Position numbers and translations under genes: made by a program. A model generated the notes under the pieces. That model was given only the letters and a program-made list of their open reading frames with translations. It was not told the origin of the DNA and ran no database searches. From Bordetella parapertussis (lineage in GTDB: Bacteria; Pseudomonadota; Gammaproteobacteria; Burkholderiales; Burkholderiaceae_D), in assembly GCA_945866125.1 (NCBI GenBank), contig CAMBFZ010000007.1, positions 1 to 64,000 on the forward strand: DNA of 64,000 bases, written 5' to 3'. Of this stretch, positions 1 to 8,704 are shown one piece after another (position 1 is the first letter of the stretch; the number at the start of each line of letters is the position of its first letter).

Positions 1-251
1 TGCGCTTGATGTACGAAGCCAATCCGATGAGCATGGTCATTGAGCAGGCAGGTGGCATCGGTTCGACAGGTCGTGTGCGGCTACTTGATTTGCAGCCCGA
101 AGAAATTCATCAGCGCGTCCCAGTTGTGATCGGCTCGAAAAATGAAGTCGAGCGGATCGAGCGCTACCACCAGGAATACGATAATGGCTCCGACGAAAAA
201 TACAAGTCACCGTTATTTCAAGAGCGTTCGCTCTACGCTAACAATAATTAA
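1..251 (+). CDS. fbp: Fructose-1,6-bisphosphatase class I, C-terminal fragment
   Basis: The 5' end lies outside the window; the reading phase begins at base 3. FBPase removes the 1-phosphate of fructose-1,6-bisphosphate in the Calvin cycle and gluconeogenesis. The visible 82 residues carry the class I C-terminal pattern: YEANPMSMVIEQAGG, then LLDLQPEEIHQRVPV and GSKNEVE, where the Arg and Lys contact the substrate phosphate in the family. The next gene, prkB, starts 26 bp downstream in the same direction, so this copy is probably the Calvin-cycle one (cbbF). Family assignment is secure; paralogue type is inferred from context. Confidence 0.9.
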   Translation, partial: RLMYEANPMSMVIEQAGGIGSTGRVRLLDLQPEEIHQRVPVVIGSKNEVERIERYHQEYDNGSDEKYKSPLFQERSLYANNN

Positions 252-277
252 TCGCAGTCTTTAGCCGGGAGAATACC

Positions 278-1150
278 GTGTCAGTCAAACATCCTATCGT
301 CGCCATCACCGGTTCTTCAGGTGCCGGCACTACGACGGTTATGAAAAGCTTCCAACACATTTTTCGGCGGGAAGAAATTCGTGCTCAGATTTTAGAGGGC
401 GATTCCATGCATCGCTACAACCGCATGGAAATGCGCGAGCAGATGAAAAAAATGCAGGAAAGTGGCAATACTTCGTTTAGTCACTTTAGTCCCGACGCCA
501 ATTTGCTCGGTGAGCTTGACCAGACTTTCGGGCAGTTTGCCAAAGAGGGCACCGGTCGCGTGCGCAAATATATTCACGACGACATTGAGGCCGCCCAGTT
601 CAAGCAAGAGCCCGGCACCTTTACGCCCTGGCAAGACATGGAAGCAGGCGCCGAGCTCCTGTTTTACGAAGGGCTGCATGGTGGTTATGTCGGCGCTGAC
701 GCCAACGTTGCCCAGCACGTCGATCTGCTCGTTGGTGTGGTGCCGATCATTAACCTCGAATGGATACAAAAGCTCCACCGCGATCAAAATATGCGGGGCT
801 ATTCGCAAGAGGCTGTACTCGACACCATTTTGCGTCGCATGCCCGATTACACGCGCCATATCTGTCCGCAGTTTTCGCGCACGCATGTCAACTTTCAGCG
901 CGTACCAACGGTCGACACGTCCAATCCTTTTATCGCCAAAGATATTCCGACTGCCGATGAGAGTATGGTCGTGATCCGCTTTACCAATCCCAAGGGGATT
1001 GACTTTCCGTATCTGCTCTCGATGCTGGAAAACTCGATGATGACGCGACCCAATACCTTCGTCATCCCCGGCGGAAAAATGGGACTGGCGATGCAACTCA
1101 TTTTCACGCCGATGATTTTGCGACTGATGGATAAAAAGCGTCGCGCCTGA
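278..1150 (+). CDS. prkB: Phosphoribulokinase
   Basis: Phosphorylates ribulose-5-phosphate with ATP to ribulose-1,5-bisphosphate, the step specific to the Calvin cycle. The 290-residue length is that of the proteobacterial class I enzyme. A P-loop lies at residues 12-20 (GSSGAGTTT), and EGDSMHRYNR at about 40-49 carries the catalytic/substrate Asp-Arg region. GTG is the start codon, preceded by a GGGAGA ribosome site. It sits between fbp and tkt with short spacers, as in cbb operons. Its presence implies CO2 fixation capacity, although no RubisCO genes fall in this window. Confidence 0.95.
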   Translation: MSVKHPIVAITGSSGAGTTTVMKSFQHIFRREEIRAQILEGDSMHRYNRMEMREQMKKMQESGNTSFSHFSPDANLLGELDQTFGQFAKEGTGRVRKYIHDDIEAAQFKQEPGTFTPWQDMEAGAELLFYEGLHGGYVGADANVAQHVDLLVGVVPIINLEWIQKLHRDQNMRGYSQEAVLDTILRRMPDYTRHICPQFSRTHVNFQRVPTVDTSNPFIAKDIPTADESMVVIRFTNPKGIDFPYLLSMLENSMMTRPNTFVIPGGKMGLAMQLIFTPMILRLMDKKRRA

Positions 1151-1194
1151 TGGTGCTTGCCCGCCGTCTCTCTCTACCTATTTGAAAGTCAGCC

Positions 1195-3180
1195 ATGTCA
1201 TCGATCTCCCGCGAACTTGCCAACGCCATTCGTTTTCTCGCCATCGACGCGGTCAACAAGGCCAAGTCCGGTCATCCCGGCGCCCCGATGGGGATGGCTG
1301 ATATCGCCGAAGTATTGTGGCGCGGTCATTTGAAACACAATCCGGTCAATCCAAAATGGTTAGACCGTGATCGTTTTGTTTTGTCCAACGGGCACGGCTC
1401 AATGCTGCTGTATGCGTTGTTGCACTTGTCGGGCTACGCGCTGAGCATGGATGACCTGAAAAATTTCCGTCAGCTGCACAGCAAAACTCCGGGCCATCCT
1501 GAAGTCGATGTCACCCCCGGTGTGGAGACCACTACCGGCCCACTCGGGCAGGGTCTTGCTAATGCGGTTGGCATGGCACTCTCCGAAAAAATGCTGGCGC
1601 AGCGTTTCAACCGCGAAGGCCACACCATCATCGACCATCGTACCTGGGCGTTTTTAGGTGACGGTTGTCTGATGGAAGGCATCAGCCATGAAGTGTGCTC
1701 GCTCGCCGGTGTCTGGGGACTCGACAAGCTAGTCTGCTTTTATGACGATAACGGTATCTCGATCGATGGTCATGTTGCGGGTTGGTTTCGCGACGATACC
1801 GCGCTTCGTTTTCGTGCCTATGGCTGGAACGTCATTGGCCCGATTGATGGCCATGACGCCGCGGCCATCGAAGCCGCCACGGCGGCTGCCTGCGCGCATC
1901 AAGGCCAGCCCACACTGATAATTTGTCGCACCACCATCGGCTGGGGCGCACCTAAAATGGCCGGCACCCATGATGTCCATGGCGCACCGCTTGGCGAGCA
2001 GGAAACCGCCGCCACGCGCGCCGCGCTCAACTGGCCGCATCCGCCGTTTGAGATACCACCGCACATTAGCGCAGCGTGGGACGCCAAGACCAAGGGCATC
2101 GCCGCCGAAGCCCAATGGCAGCAGCGCTTTGTCGCCTATGCGCAAGCGCATCCATTGCTGGCTGCCGAATTGATGCGCGCCACCGAGGGGTCATTGCCGG
2201 ACGACTGGGCGCAATTAAAAAGCCAACTCTTTGCGTTCGCCGCCAGCATTGACGCGCCCACCGCTACCCGGAAATCCAGCCAGCAAATGCTTGATCTGCT
2301 CGTAGCCGGTGTACCCGAATTATTGGGCGGCTCGGCAGACCTGACGGGCTCGAATTTGACGGCCGGAAAAACCAGTCGCGCCTGGCACAACGCCGCCAGG
2401 GGTGAGGCATGTAATTACCTATCGTACGGCGTGCGCGAATTCGGCATGGGCGCCATCATGAACGGGGTCGCCTTGCACAGCGGTCTGATCCCCTACGGCG
2501 GCACCTTTGCCGTGTTTTCAGATTACGCACGCAATGCAATTCGCATGAGCGCGCTGATGAACCAGCGCGTCATCTACGTCCTCACACATGACTCCATCGG
2601 TCTGGGCGAAGACGGCCCGACGCATCAGCCAATTGAACATGCCGCCAGCTTGCGCCTGATCCCCGGGCTGCATGTTTGGCGTCCGTGCGACGGCATGGAA
2701 ACGGCCGTTGCGTGGGCCAGCGCCAGCGAGCGCCGCAATGGTCCGGCAGCCTTATTACTGTCGCGTCAAAACTTGCCGCAACTGGCGTCAAAGATTAATC
2801 CAGCCGACATCGCCAAAGGGGGTTATGTGCTCTCCGACTGCGCCGGCCAGCCCGAGGCTGTGCTGATTGCCACCGGCTCTGAAGTCATGCTCGCCATCGA
2901 CGCGCAAAAGCAATTGCAGCAGCAGGGTCGCCACGTGCGCGTGGTGTCCATGCCTTGCACCACCTTATTTGATGCGCAGCCGCTGGCATGGCAACAGCAG
3001 GTGCTGCCTGAAGGCGTGCGGCGTATTGCGATTGAAGCCGGCCATCCCGATTTCTGGCGCAAATATGTCGGTCTGTCTGGGGCCGTCATCGGGATTGCTC
3101 GCTTCGGCGAATCCGCGCCCGCTGCCCAGGTTTATACGCTCTTGGGCGTCACCGTCGATCAACTCATTGCAGCAGTCTGA
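1195..3180 (+). CDS. tkt: Transketolase
   Basis: Thiamine-diphosphate enzyme moving two-carbon ketol units between sugar phosphates in the Calvin and pentose phosphate pathways. The 661-residue length is normal. The Mg-TPP motif GDGCLMEGISHE followed by DDNGISIDG lies at about 155-190; the pyrimidine-domain stretch with YVLTHDSIGLGEDGPTHQP lies at about 460-480. The ATG at 1195 follows a 44-bp spacer after prkB. Likely the Calvin-cycle copy (cbbT) because of its neighbours, although a housekeeping role cannot be excluded. Confidence 0.95.
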   Translation: MSSISRELANAIRFLAIDAVNKAKSGHPGAPMGMADIAEVLWRGHLKHNPVNPKWLDRDRFVLSNGHGSMLLYALLHLSGYALSMDDLKNFRQLHSKTPGHPEVDVTPGVETTTGPLGQGLANAVGMALSEKMLAQRFNREGHTIIDHRTWAFLGDGCLMEGISHEVCSLAGVWGLDKLVCFYDDNGISIDGHVAGWFRDDTALRFRAYGWNVIGPIDGHDAAAIEAATAAACAHQGQPTLIICRTTIGWGAPKMAGTHDVHGAPLGEQETAATRAALNWPHPPFEIPPHISAAWDAKTKGIAAEAQWQQRFVAYAQAHPLLAAELMRATEGSLPDDWAQLKSQLFAFAASIDAPTATRKSSQQMLDLLVAGVPELLGGSADLTGSNLTAGKTSRAWHNAARGEACNYLSYGVREFGMGAIMNGVALHSGLIPYGGTFAVFSDYARNAIRMSALMNQRVIYVLTHDSIGLGEDGPTHQPIEHAASLRLIPGLHVWRPCDGMETAVAWASASERRNGPAALLLSRQNLPQLASKINPADIAKGGYVLSDCAGQPEAVLIATGSEVMLAIDAQKQLQQQGRHVRVVSMPCTTLFDAQPLAWQQQVLPEGVRRIAIEAGHPDFWRKYVGLSGAVIGIARFGESAPAAQVYTLLGVTVDQLIAAV

Positions 3181-3193
3181 ACAGGAGAGCAGC

Positions 3194-3850
3194 ATGGCAC
3201 TCGTTATGTACGATCTGGATGGCACCTTGCTTGATACGGCGAGCGAAATCGCGCAGGCCGTGAATGCCACGCTAACTGAATTCGATCATGCCCAGGTCAG
3301 CCTGGAGCAGGTGCGTAGCTGGATAGGGCAGGGCACCGGCTGGTTGATGCAGGTCGCGTGGAAATCTACCGACGGTCCAGAGGCCGCGTCTTGGGACGCT
3401 GTCATGGCCCGCTTTATTCATCACTACGAAGCGACGGCGGGTACCACGAGTAGCTTTTTTCCGCACGTGGCCGACACCTTGCAAAAGGCCCGCGCTTACG
3501 GCGTCAAGCAAGCAATCGTTACCAACAAAGAGCGCCGCTTTACCGAGCGCGTGCTTGAAAAGCACGGTTTGTCGGCGGCCTTTGATTTGATTGTTTGCGG
3601 CGATTCGCTCAAGGTAAAAAAGCCGAACCCGGATGTCATTCACCATTGCCTGAGCATGCTCGACGAAACCGCCGGCGCGAGCTTGTTTGTTGGCGACTCC
3701 GAGACCGATGTGTCAACCGCTCGGGCAGCCGGCGTGACGTGCTGGGCCGTACCGTATGGGTACAACCATGGTCGGCCGATTGAGGATGCCATGCCTGACC
3801 GCGTCGTTCCCGATATTCGCGACGTGCCCGCTTATTTCCGGCACCTCTGA
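3194..3850 (+). CDS. gph: Phosphoglycolate phosphatase (HAD family)
   Basis: Hydrolyses 2-phosphoglycolate, the product of RubisCO oxygenation. The 218-residue protein has HAD motif I DLDGT at residues 7-11, motif II around TNK, the motif III lysine in KKPNPDV and motif IV GDSETDV. The ATG at 3194 is preceded by GGAGAG and lies 13 bp after the tkt stop, so this start is preferred over in-frame codons inside tkt. The position between tkt and the aldolase matches cbbZ in Calvin operons. HAD substrate specificity is not fully readable from sequence, so the substrate rests on context. Confidence 0.85.
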   Translation: MALVMYDLDGTLLDTASEIAQAVNATLTEFDHAQVSLEQVRSWIGQGTGWLMQVAWKSTDGPEAASWDAVMARFIHHYEATAGTTSSFFPHVADTLQKARAYGVKQAIVTNKERRFTERVLEKHGLSAAFDLIVCGDSLKVKKPNPDVIHHCLSMLDETAGASLFVGDSETDVSTARAAGVTCWAVPYGYNHGRPIEDAMPDRVVPDIRDVPAYFRHL

Positions 3851-3884
3851 TCACCTCATTAAAAACAAACTGGAGAACCCGTTC

Positions 3885-4949
3885 ATGGCACTCATCTCAT
3901 TGCGTCAATTGCTTGATCATGCCGCCGAACATAGCTACGGCTTGCCGGCATTTAATGTCAACAACATGGAACAGATTCACGCCATCATGCAGGCCGCCGC
4001 CGAGTGCAACAGTCCCGTGATTTTGCAAGCCTCGGCAGGCGCGCGCAAGTATGCTGGCGAAGCATTTTTGCGCAAACTCGTCGAAGCCGCGATTGAACAA
4101 TATCCGCAGATACCGGTGTGCATGCACCAGGATCACGGCGCGTCGCCAGCGGTATGTCAGGGTTCGATTCGGAGTGGCTTTTCTAGCGTAATGATGGACG
4201 GCTCGTTAAAAGAAGATGCCAAGACACCCGCTGATTATGATTACAACGTCAACGTAACACGCCGCGTCGTCGAGATGGCGCACGCGGTAGGCGTCTCAGT
4301 CGAAGGTGAGCTCGGCTGTCTGGGTTCGCTCGAGACAGGGCAAGCCGGCGAAGAAGACGGCTCCGGCGCCGAAGGCACACTCGACCATTCACAACTATTG
4401 ACCGACCCGGATGAAGCGGCCGACTTCGTGGCTGCAACCGGTGTTGATGCGCTCGCCATTGCGATTGGTACCAGCCATGGCGCGTACAAATTTAGTCGCC
4501 CGCCAACCGGCGATATCCTTGCCATTGATCGCATCAAAGCCATTCATCAGCGCATCCCCAATACGCATCTGGTCATGCACGGCTCCTCCAGCGTGCCGCA
4601 AGAATATCTGGAAATGATTCGTCAGTACGGCGGCAACATCAAAGAAACCTATGGGGTACCGGTGAGTGAAATCGTCGAAGGCATCAAGCACGGCGTACGC
4701 AAGGTCAACATCGACACGGACATTCGTCTGGCCATGACAGCCGCCATGCGCAAAGCGATGGCGGACAAGCCCGATGAATTTGATCCCCGTGCTTTTTTGA
4801 AAGCCGCCACTGCAGCGGCAAAACAAGTGGTGCGTGACCGGTTTGAATCCTTCGGCTGTGCTGGCAAAGCTTCGCTGATTCAGCCGCTGCATCTCGACAA
4901 AATGGCCGAGCTCTACACCAAGGGCGCGCTGCGCGCACAGGTGCACTAA
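3885..4949 (+). CDS. fba: Class II fructose-bisphosphate aldolase
   Basis: Zinc-dependent aldolase condensing glyceraldehyde-3-phosphate with dihydroxyacetone phosphate, or erythrose-4-phosphate in the Calvin cycle. The 354 residues include the metal-binding HQDHG segment, GELGCLGSLETGQAG with the following acidic loop, GTSHGAYK and HGSSSVPQ, all typical of the CbbA-type class II aldolase. The ATG at 3885 has a TGGAGAA ribosome site. It is co-oriented with gph and cbbY, and cbbY begins 2 bp after its stop, which suggests translational coupling. Confidence 0.95.
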   Translation: MALISLRQLLDHAAEHSYGLPAFNVNNMEQIHAIMQAAAECNSPVILQASAGARKYAGEAFLRKLVEAAIEQYPQIPVCMHQDHGASPAVCQGSIRSGFSSVMMDGSLKEDAKTPADYDYNVNVTRRVVEMAHAVGVSVEGELGCLGSLETGQAGEEDGSGAEGTLDHSQLLTDPDEAADFVAATGVDALAIAIGTSHGAYKFSRPPTGDILAIDRIKAIHQRIPNTHLVMHGSSSVPQEYLEMIRQYGGNIKETYGVPVSEIVEGIKHGVRKVNIDTDIRLAMTAAMRKAMADKPDEFDPRAFLKAATAAAKQVVRDRFESFGCAGKASLIQPLHLDKMAELYTKGALRAQVH

Positions 4950-4951
4950 GC

Positions 4952-5659
4952 ATGATGCTGCAAGATCAGCAGCGCCGTTTAAGCTGTGTATTGTTTGACG
5001 TCGATGGCACCATTGCTGAGACCGAAGGGCAGGCCCATCTACCGGCGTTTAACTTTGCAATGGAAGAAGCCGGTCTGCGATGGCGCTGGGATCGCGCCAT
5101 TTATAAAGAGCTGCTCAAGACCGCCGGCGGCTTGGAGCGTTTGTTGCGCTTCGCCGCCGAGCAAGGCGACACGACAGAAAACATGCGCACCCTACTGGCG
5201 GCGGTGCACCAAAATAAAAACCGGCACTTCGCTACGATTTTGGCCTCCGGTGGGGTCGCACCGCGCAGCGGATTTCGCGATCTCGTGATGGCGCTGGCGC
5301 GTGCTGAAATTAGTTGGGGTGTGGTGACCACCACGAGTCGCGGTAACTGGGAAGCACTGTGGCGTTATTCATTGGCACCCTTGGGCCTGCCTGCGCCTGC
5401 GGTGATTGTTTGCGGTGAAGATGTGGCCGCAAAAAAGCCCGACCCTGAAGCCTATCTGCTGGCTTTAAAGCGCATAGGATTGCCGGCGCAAGCCTGCTGC
5501 GCTATCGAAGATTCACGTAATGGACTCTTTGCAGCGCAAGCGGCAGGACTTGCCGTGACGATTGTGCGCAGCGTTTTTTTTGCGGATGAAGATTTTAGCG
5601 GAGCCAGTCAGGTCGTGGCCGAACTAGACGAGCTGGTAGAACCTATGAGCCTGCGGTAA
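4952..5659 (+). CDS. cbbY: CbbY-type HAD phosphatase
   Basis: HAD-superfamily phosphatase of the CbbY subfamily. Characterised members dephosphorylate xylulose-1,5-bisphosphate, a RubisCO inhibitor. The 235-residue protein has FDVDGTIAETEG at about 13-24, TTTSRGNW, AAKKPDPEAY and IEDSRNG, the four HAD motifs. It is the last gene of the Calvin cluster. Its final 17 bp overlap the 3' end of the convergent tspO gene, leaving no room for a terminator between the carbon and photosynthesis regions. Confidence 0.85.
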   Translation: MMLQDQQRRLSCVLFDVDGTIAETEGQAHLPAFNFAMEEAGLRWRWDRAIYKELLKTAGGLERLLRFAAEQGDTTENMRTLLAAVHQNKNRHFATILASGGVAPRSGFRDLVMALARAEISWGVVTTTSRGNWEALWRYSLAPLGLPAPAVIVCGEDVAAKKPDPEAYLLALKRIGLPAQACCAIEDSRNGLFAAQAAGLAVTIVRSVFFADEDFSGASQVVAELDELVEPMSLR

Positions 5660-6140
5660 ATGGTCCGTTGAGTTCGACAATGGTCCAATTCAGATACGCC
5701 GCAATGCTGACCCAGATCAGATAGGGCAGCAATAGGGCACTCGAGCGTTTGGAATACGGCCACGGTAACACTACGAGCAGCGCCACGGACAGCCACAAGG
5801 CGATGACTTCCGTAAATGCATGGTCTGGTCGCTGCAGATTAAAAAACAGCACGCTCCACGCAATATTGAGCAGACAGTTGATGGTGAGTGCTACGACAAA
5901 GAGCTTACGCTGACGATCATTACCCAGCCGCCAGGCACGCACGCCAGCCATCCCGGTAAAAATATAAATCATCGTCCAGACCGGGCCGAACAACCAGTCT
6001 GGTGGTTGCCACCAGGGCTTGACCAACGCGCGATACCAGGGGCCGATTTCGGTGGCTAGTCCACCGATCATGCCGACGGCCACCGCCACAGCGATGGCCA
6101 CCAGAATCGGTTTTTTGCTCAATACGATCGTGTCGTTCAC
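5643..6140 (-). CDS. tspO: TspO/MBR-family tryptophan-rich sensory protein
   Basis: Five-helix membrane protein that binds porphyrins; in Rhodobacter it modulates photopigment gene expression and tetrapyrrole efflux. The 165 residues show the hallmark KPWWQPPDWLFGPVW loop after the first helix, WSVLFFNL in the middle and a C-terminal AYLNW segment. Its ATG overlaps the bchP stop by 4 bp (5'-ATGA), so it is the last gene of the bchG / pucC-like / bchP transcript and should follow the same PpsR operator at 9616-9633. It overlaps cbbY convergently. Confidence 0.92.
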   Translation of the reverse strand: MNDTIVLSKKPILVAIAVAVAVGMIGGLATEIGPWYRALVKPWWQPPDWLFGPVWTMIYIFTGMAGVRAWRLGNDRQRKLFVVALTINCLLNIAWSVLFFNLQRPDHAFTEVIALWLSVALLVVLPWPYSKRSSALLLPYLIWVSIAAYLNWTIVELNGPFTAGS

Positions 6141-7327
6141 ACCTTCGCCAGTCCGAGTAAATGTGCCATGTCTTTAAAAAATATTTTTACATGCGCGATC
6201 GGTTTGGATCGAACGAGTTCTTTGTTCATATACGCATCGAAGGTAAGTTTTTGCACATCGCGGTCTTCGCACATGCTGACAAAACGCTCGCGCCGCTTGT
6301 CGCTTGAGTACCAAAAATATTGCATGATACCGAGCACCAAAAAGACCTTGCCATGCGCTTTCATAAAGCGCTTGCGTGCCTGTGCCAGCACACGTGCATT
6401 GCCCGTGACGAGTAATTCTTCCACCGCATCAGCGGCCAGTCTGCCGCCAGCCAACGCATAATAAATTCCTTCGCCAGAGGCGGGCGCAACCACGCCGGCG
6501 GCGTCGCCTGCCAACACCACGTCGCGTCCGTTATCCCAGCGCGGCAAGGGTTTCATTGGCAAGGGCGCGCCCTCGCGGCGCACCGTGGTGGCGCCCTCCA
6601 GTCCGGCGGCCCGACGCAATGCCGTCGTCGCATGGCGCAAAGAAAATCCTTTGTCGGCGCTGCCTGTGCCAATCGACAGCGTGTCACCGTGCGGGAATAC
6701 CCAGCCATAAAAATCCGGCGACAGGTGGCCCTGATAAAACACATCGCAACGGGCATCGTCGTAGCCGGCCGGCTTTATTTGTGGCGCACGCACGATCTCA
6801 TGGTACGCAAACACATATTTGGTTTTGTGCGCGCCCGGCACGGTCTGTTGTGCCACTGACGAACGCGCGCCATCGGCGCCGATGATGCTGCGGGCTCTAA
6901 CGTGATGCAGTGCGCCGTTTTCACCGGCGAGATAGTGCACGACACTCATCCCGTCGGCGTCGGTGCTGATACGCTCAAAGCGACCATTACGGCGCACGGC
7001 GCCTGATGCGGCAGCGCGCTCGCGCAGCCACTCATCGAAATGTTCGCGGTCGACCATGCCGACGAAACCGCCTTCAATCGGGATGTCGACTTTTTTATCG
7101 GAGGGCGCAATCATGCGCGCCGCACGCGCCTTGGCCACCAGCAGATGATCAGGAATGTCAAAGTCACGAATGGCACGCGGCGGGATCGCGCCGCCACAAG
7201 GCTTGATCCGACCAGCGCGGTCAAGTAGCAAGACGCGGCGTCCGCGTTGCGCCAGATCATTGGCAGCGGTAGCGCCCGCCGGGCCGCCGCCAACCACCAC
7301 CACATCAAATTGTTCGGTACCTTGCAT
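6137..7327 (-). CDS. bchP: Geranylgeranyl reductase
   Basis: Reduces the geranylgeranyl tail of bacteriochlorophyll a in three NADPH-dependent steps to phytyl. The 396-residue flavoprotein has a Rossmann start (VVVGGGPAG, about 10-18), the mid-protein IGADGARSSV segment and the second FAD motif LAGDAAGVVAPASGEG near 275-290. It belongs to the minus-strand operon bchG / pucC-like / bchP / tspO, overlapping tspO by 4 bp and separated from the upstream transporter gene by 45 bp. Confidence 0.95.
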   Translation of the reverse strand: MQGTEQFDVVVVGGGPAGATAANDLAQRGRRVLLLDRAGRIKPCGGAIPPRAIRDFDIPDHLLVAKARAARMIAPSDKKVDIPIEGGFVGMVDREHFDEWLRERAAASGAVRRNGRFERISTDADGMSVVHYLAGENGALHHVRARSIIGADGARSSVAQQTVPGAHKTKYVFAYHEIVRAPQIKPAGYDDARCDVFYQGHLSPDFYGWVFPHGDTLSIGTGSADKGFSLRHATTALRRAAGLEGATTVRREGAPLPMKPLPRWDNGRDVVLAGDAAGVVAPASGEGIYYALAGGRLAADAVEELLVTGNARVLAQARKRFMKAHGKVFLVLGIMQYFWYSSDKRRERFVSMCEDRDVQKLTFDAYMNKELVRSKPIAHVKIFFKDMAHLLGLAKV

Positions 7328-7372
7328 CGCATCCTCCGTTTGGGGTGGTCGTGCTTACTACGCTTTGTTTGA

Positions 7373-8704
7373 CTACGAAAAAGAAGGCTGCGCTGCGCTG
7401 CTGCCCTGTTCACTACGGTGCTGCTCTGCCATTGGTATGCGCGCCGCTAACAGTGCTGAGCCGACGAACAATAAAGCTTCAGCGGCAAAGACGCTGGCAT
7501 ACGCCACGCCCGAGGATGCAATTAACCAGTGCGCTACGTCGCTGGCGGCCGTGCCGATCAAGCCGCCCAATCCGAACGCCACTGCTTGCGCGGCACCCCA
7601 CAATCCCATGCGCACCCCTTCGCGCGCGGCGCGACCTTCGGTGGCTAAGCGCATCATCTGACCGATCGCGGCAATCGAAAACGCACCGTTGGCCGCACCC
7701 ATCAAAAACACATTAGCCTTCAGCGGCCAGGGTGGGCCGACATGCCCGGCAATCGTCAGACCAACTAAGGCCGCGGCTGACGCCAAACAACCGCCGACGC
7801 ACCAGACACGCAATGAACCCAGCCGTGCATTGGCAAAACGGCTGCCCACCAAGGCCACCAAAATCATGCCCAGCAAGACCCCGCCATGCTGCACCCCGGA
7901 GAGGCTCGTTGACTCGCCCGGTGTAAAGCCAAACACGGTGCCGGCGAAGGGCTCGAGAATCAAATCTTGGGCGCTATAGGCCAGCATCGACAGAAAAATA
8001 AAAATCGTAAACTGACGCGCAGCGCCTTCTTGCCAGACTTCTGCCAAGGCCACGCGAAAGCTGATCGCGCGCTCGACCGGTGTGTCCTGCTGGCTTTGTT
8101 CGTGCGCGCCTTCGAGTCGGAACAGTGCCAGCAGCGTCACCACCAGTGCGATAGCGCAGACGCCACCTGTGACGGCCAGCAAGCGTTGTGGAGAATAGGG
8201 ATCAAGTAATTTGCCCGCTACACCGGCCGTCACCGCAAAGCCCATGATCATCATCAGCCAAACAATGGTGGCGGCGGCGGCGCGGCGTTCTTTGTCGACC
8301 CGCATCGCCAGCATCACTAGCAGCGACGTACCAGCAGCACCAACACCCAAACCGATCAACATAAAACCGATGGTTGCCATCAGCATGCCGGCTGCGGGGG
8401 TTTCAGCCATCAGCCAAGTGGCCAGGCTTGCGCACAGGGCGCCGGTGGCCAGTGTCACCATGCCGCCAATAATCCAGGGTGTGCGGCGGCTGCCTTGGTC
8501 CGAACCATGTCCCATCCGCGGGCGCGACATCTGCACTAAATAATGCAGCGCCACCAACGCGCCGGGCAAGAGCGCCGGTAGCGCCAGCTCGACGACCATC
8601 ACGCGGTTGAGCGTGGAGGTCATCAGCACCACAATGGCGCCTAAGCCTGCTTGCACCAAGCCGACCCGCGCGATACTGCCCCAGCCGAAACGACGCGCCG
8701 TCAT
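7373..8704 (-). CDS. PucC/LhaA-family BCD transporter-like protein linked to bchG
   Basis: Major-facilitator-like membrane protein with about twelve hydrophobic segments over 443 residues. It belongs to the BCD family with PucC and LhaA, which help assemble light-harvesting complexes or hand over bacteriochlorophyll. The N-terminal STLNRVMVVELALPA is the same signature seen in the second family member, lhaA, at 53210-54649. It lies between bchG and bchP, the place of orf428 in Rhodobacter. Its start overlaps the bchG stop by 4 bp. A link to pigment handling is inferred from position; no specific transport substrate is established. Confidence 0.85.
   Translation of the reverse strand: MTARRFGWGSIARVGLVQAGLGAIVVLMTSTLNRVMVVELALPALLPGALVALHYLVQMSRPRMGHGSDQGSRRTPWIIGGMVTLATGALCASLATWLMAETPAAGMLMATIGFMLIGLGVGAAGTSLLVMLAMRVDKERRAAAATIVWLMMIMGFAVTAGVAGKLLDPYSPQRLLAVTGGVCAIALVVTLLALFRLEGAHEQSQQDTPVERAISFRVALAEVWQEGAARQFTIFIFLSMLAYSAQDLILEPFAGTVFGFTPGESTSLSGVQHGGVLLGMILVALVGSRFANARLGSLRVWCVGGCLASAAALVGLTIAGHVGPPWPLKANVFLMGAANGAFSIAAIGQMMRLATEGRAAREGVRMGLWGAAQAVAFGLGGLIGTAASDVAHWLIASSGVAYASVFAAEALLFVGSALLAARIPMAEQHRSEQGSSAAQPSFS

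Noticed and set aside
392..1096. 234-codon minus-strand frame inside prkB
   Set aside because: It lies wholly antisense to a clear phosphoribulokinase gene, shows no family motif and no ribosome site; a mirror effect of GC-biased codons.
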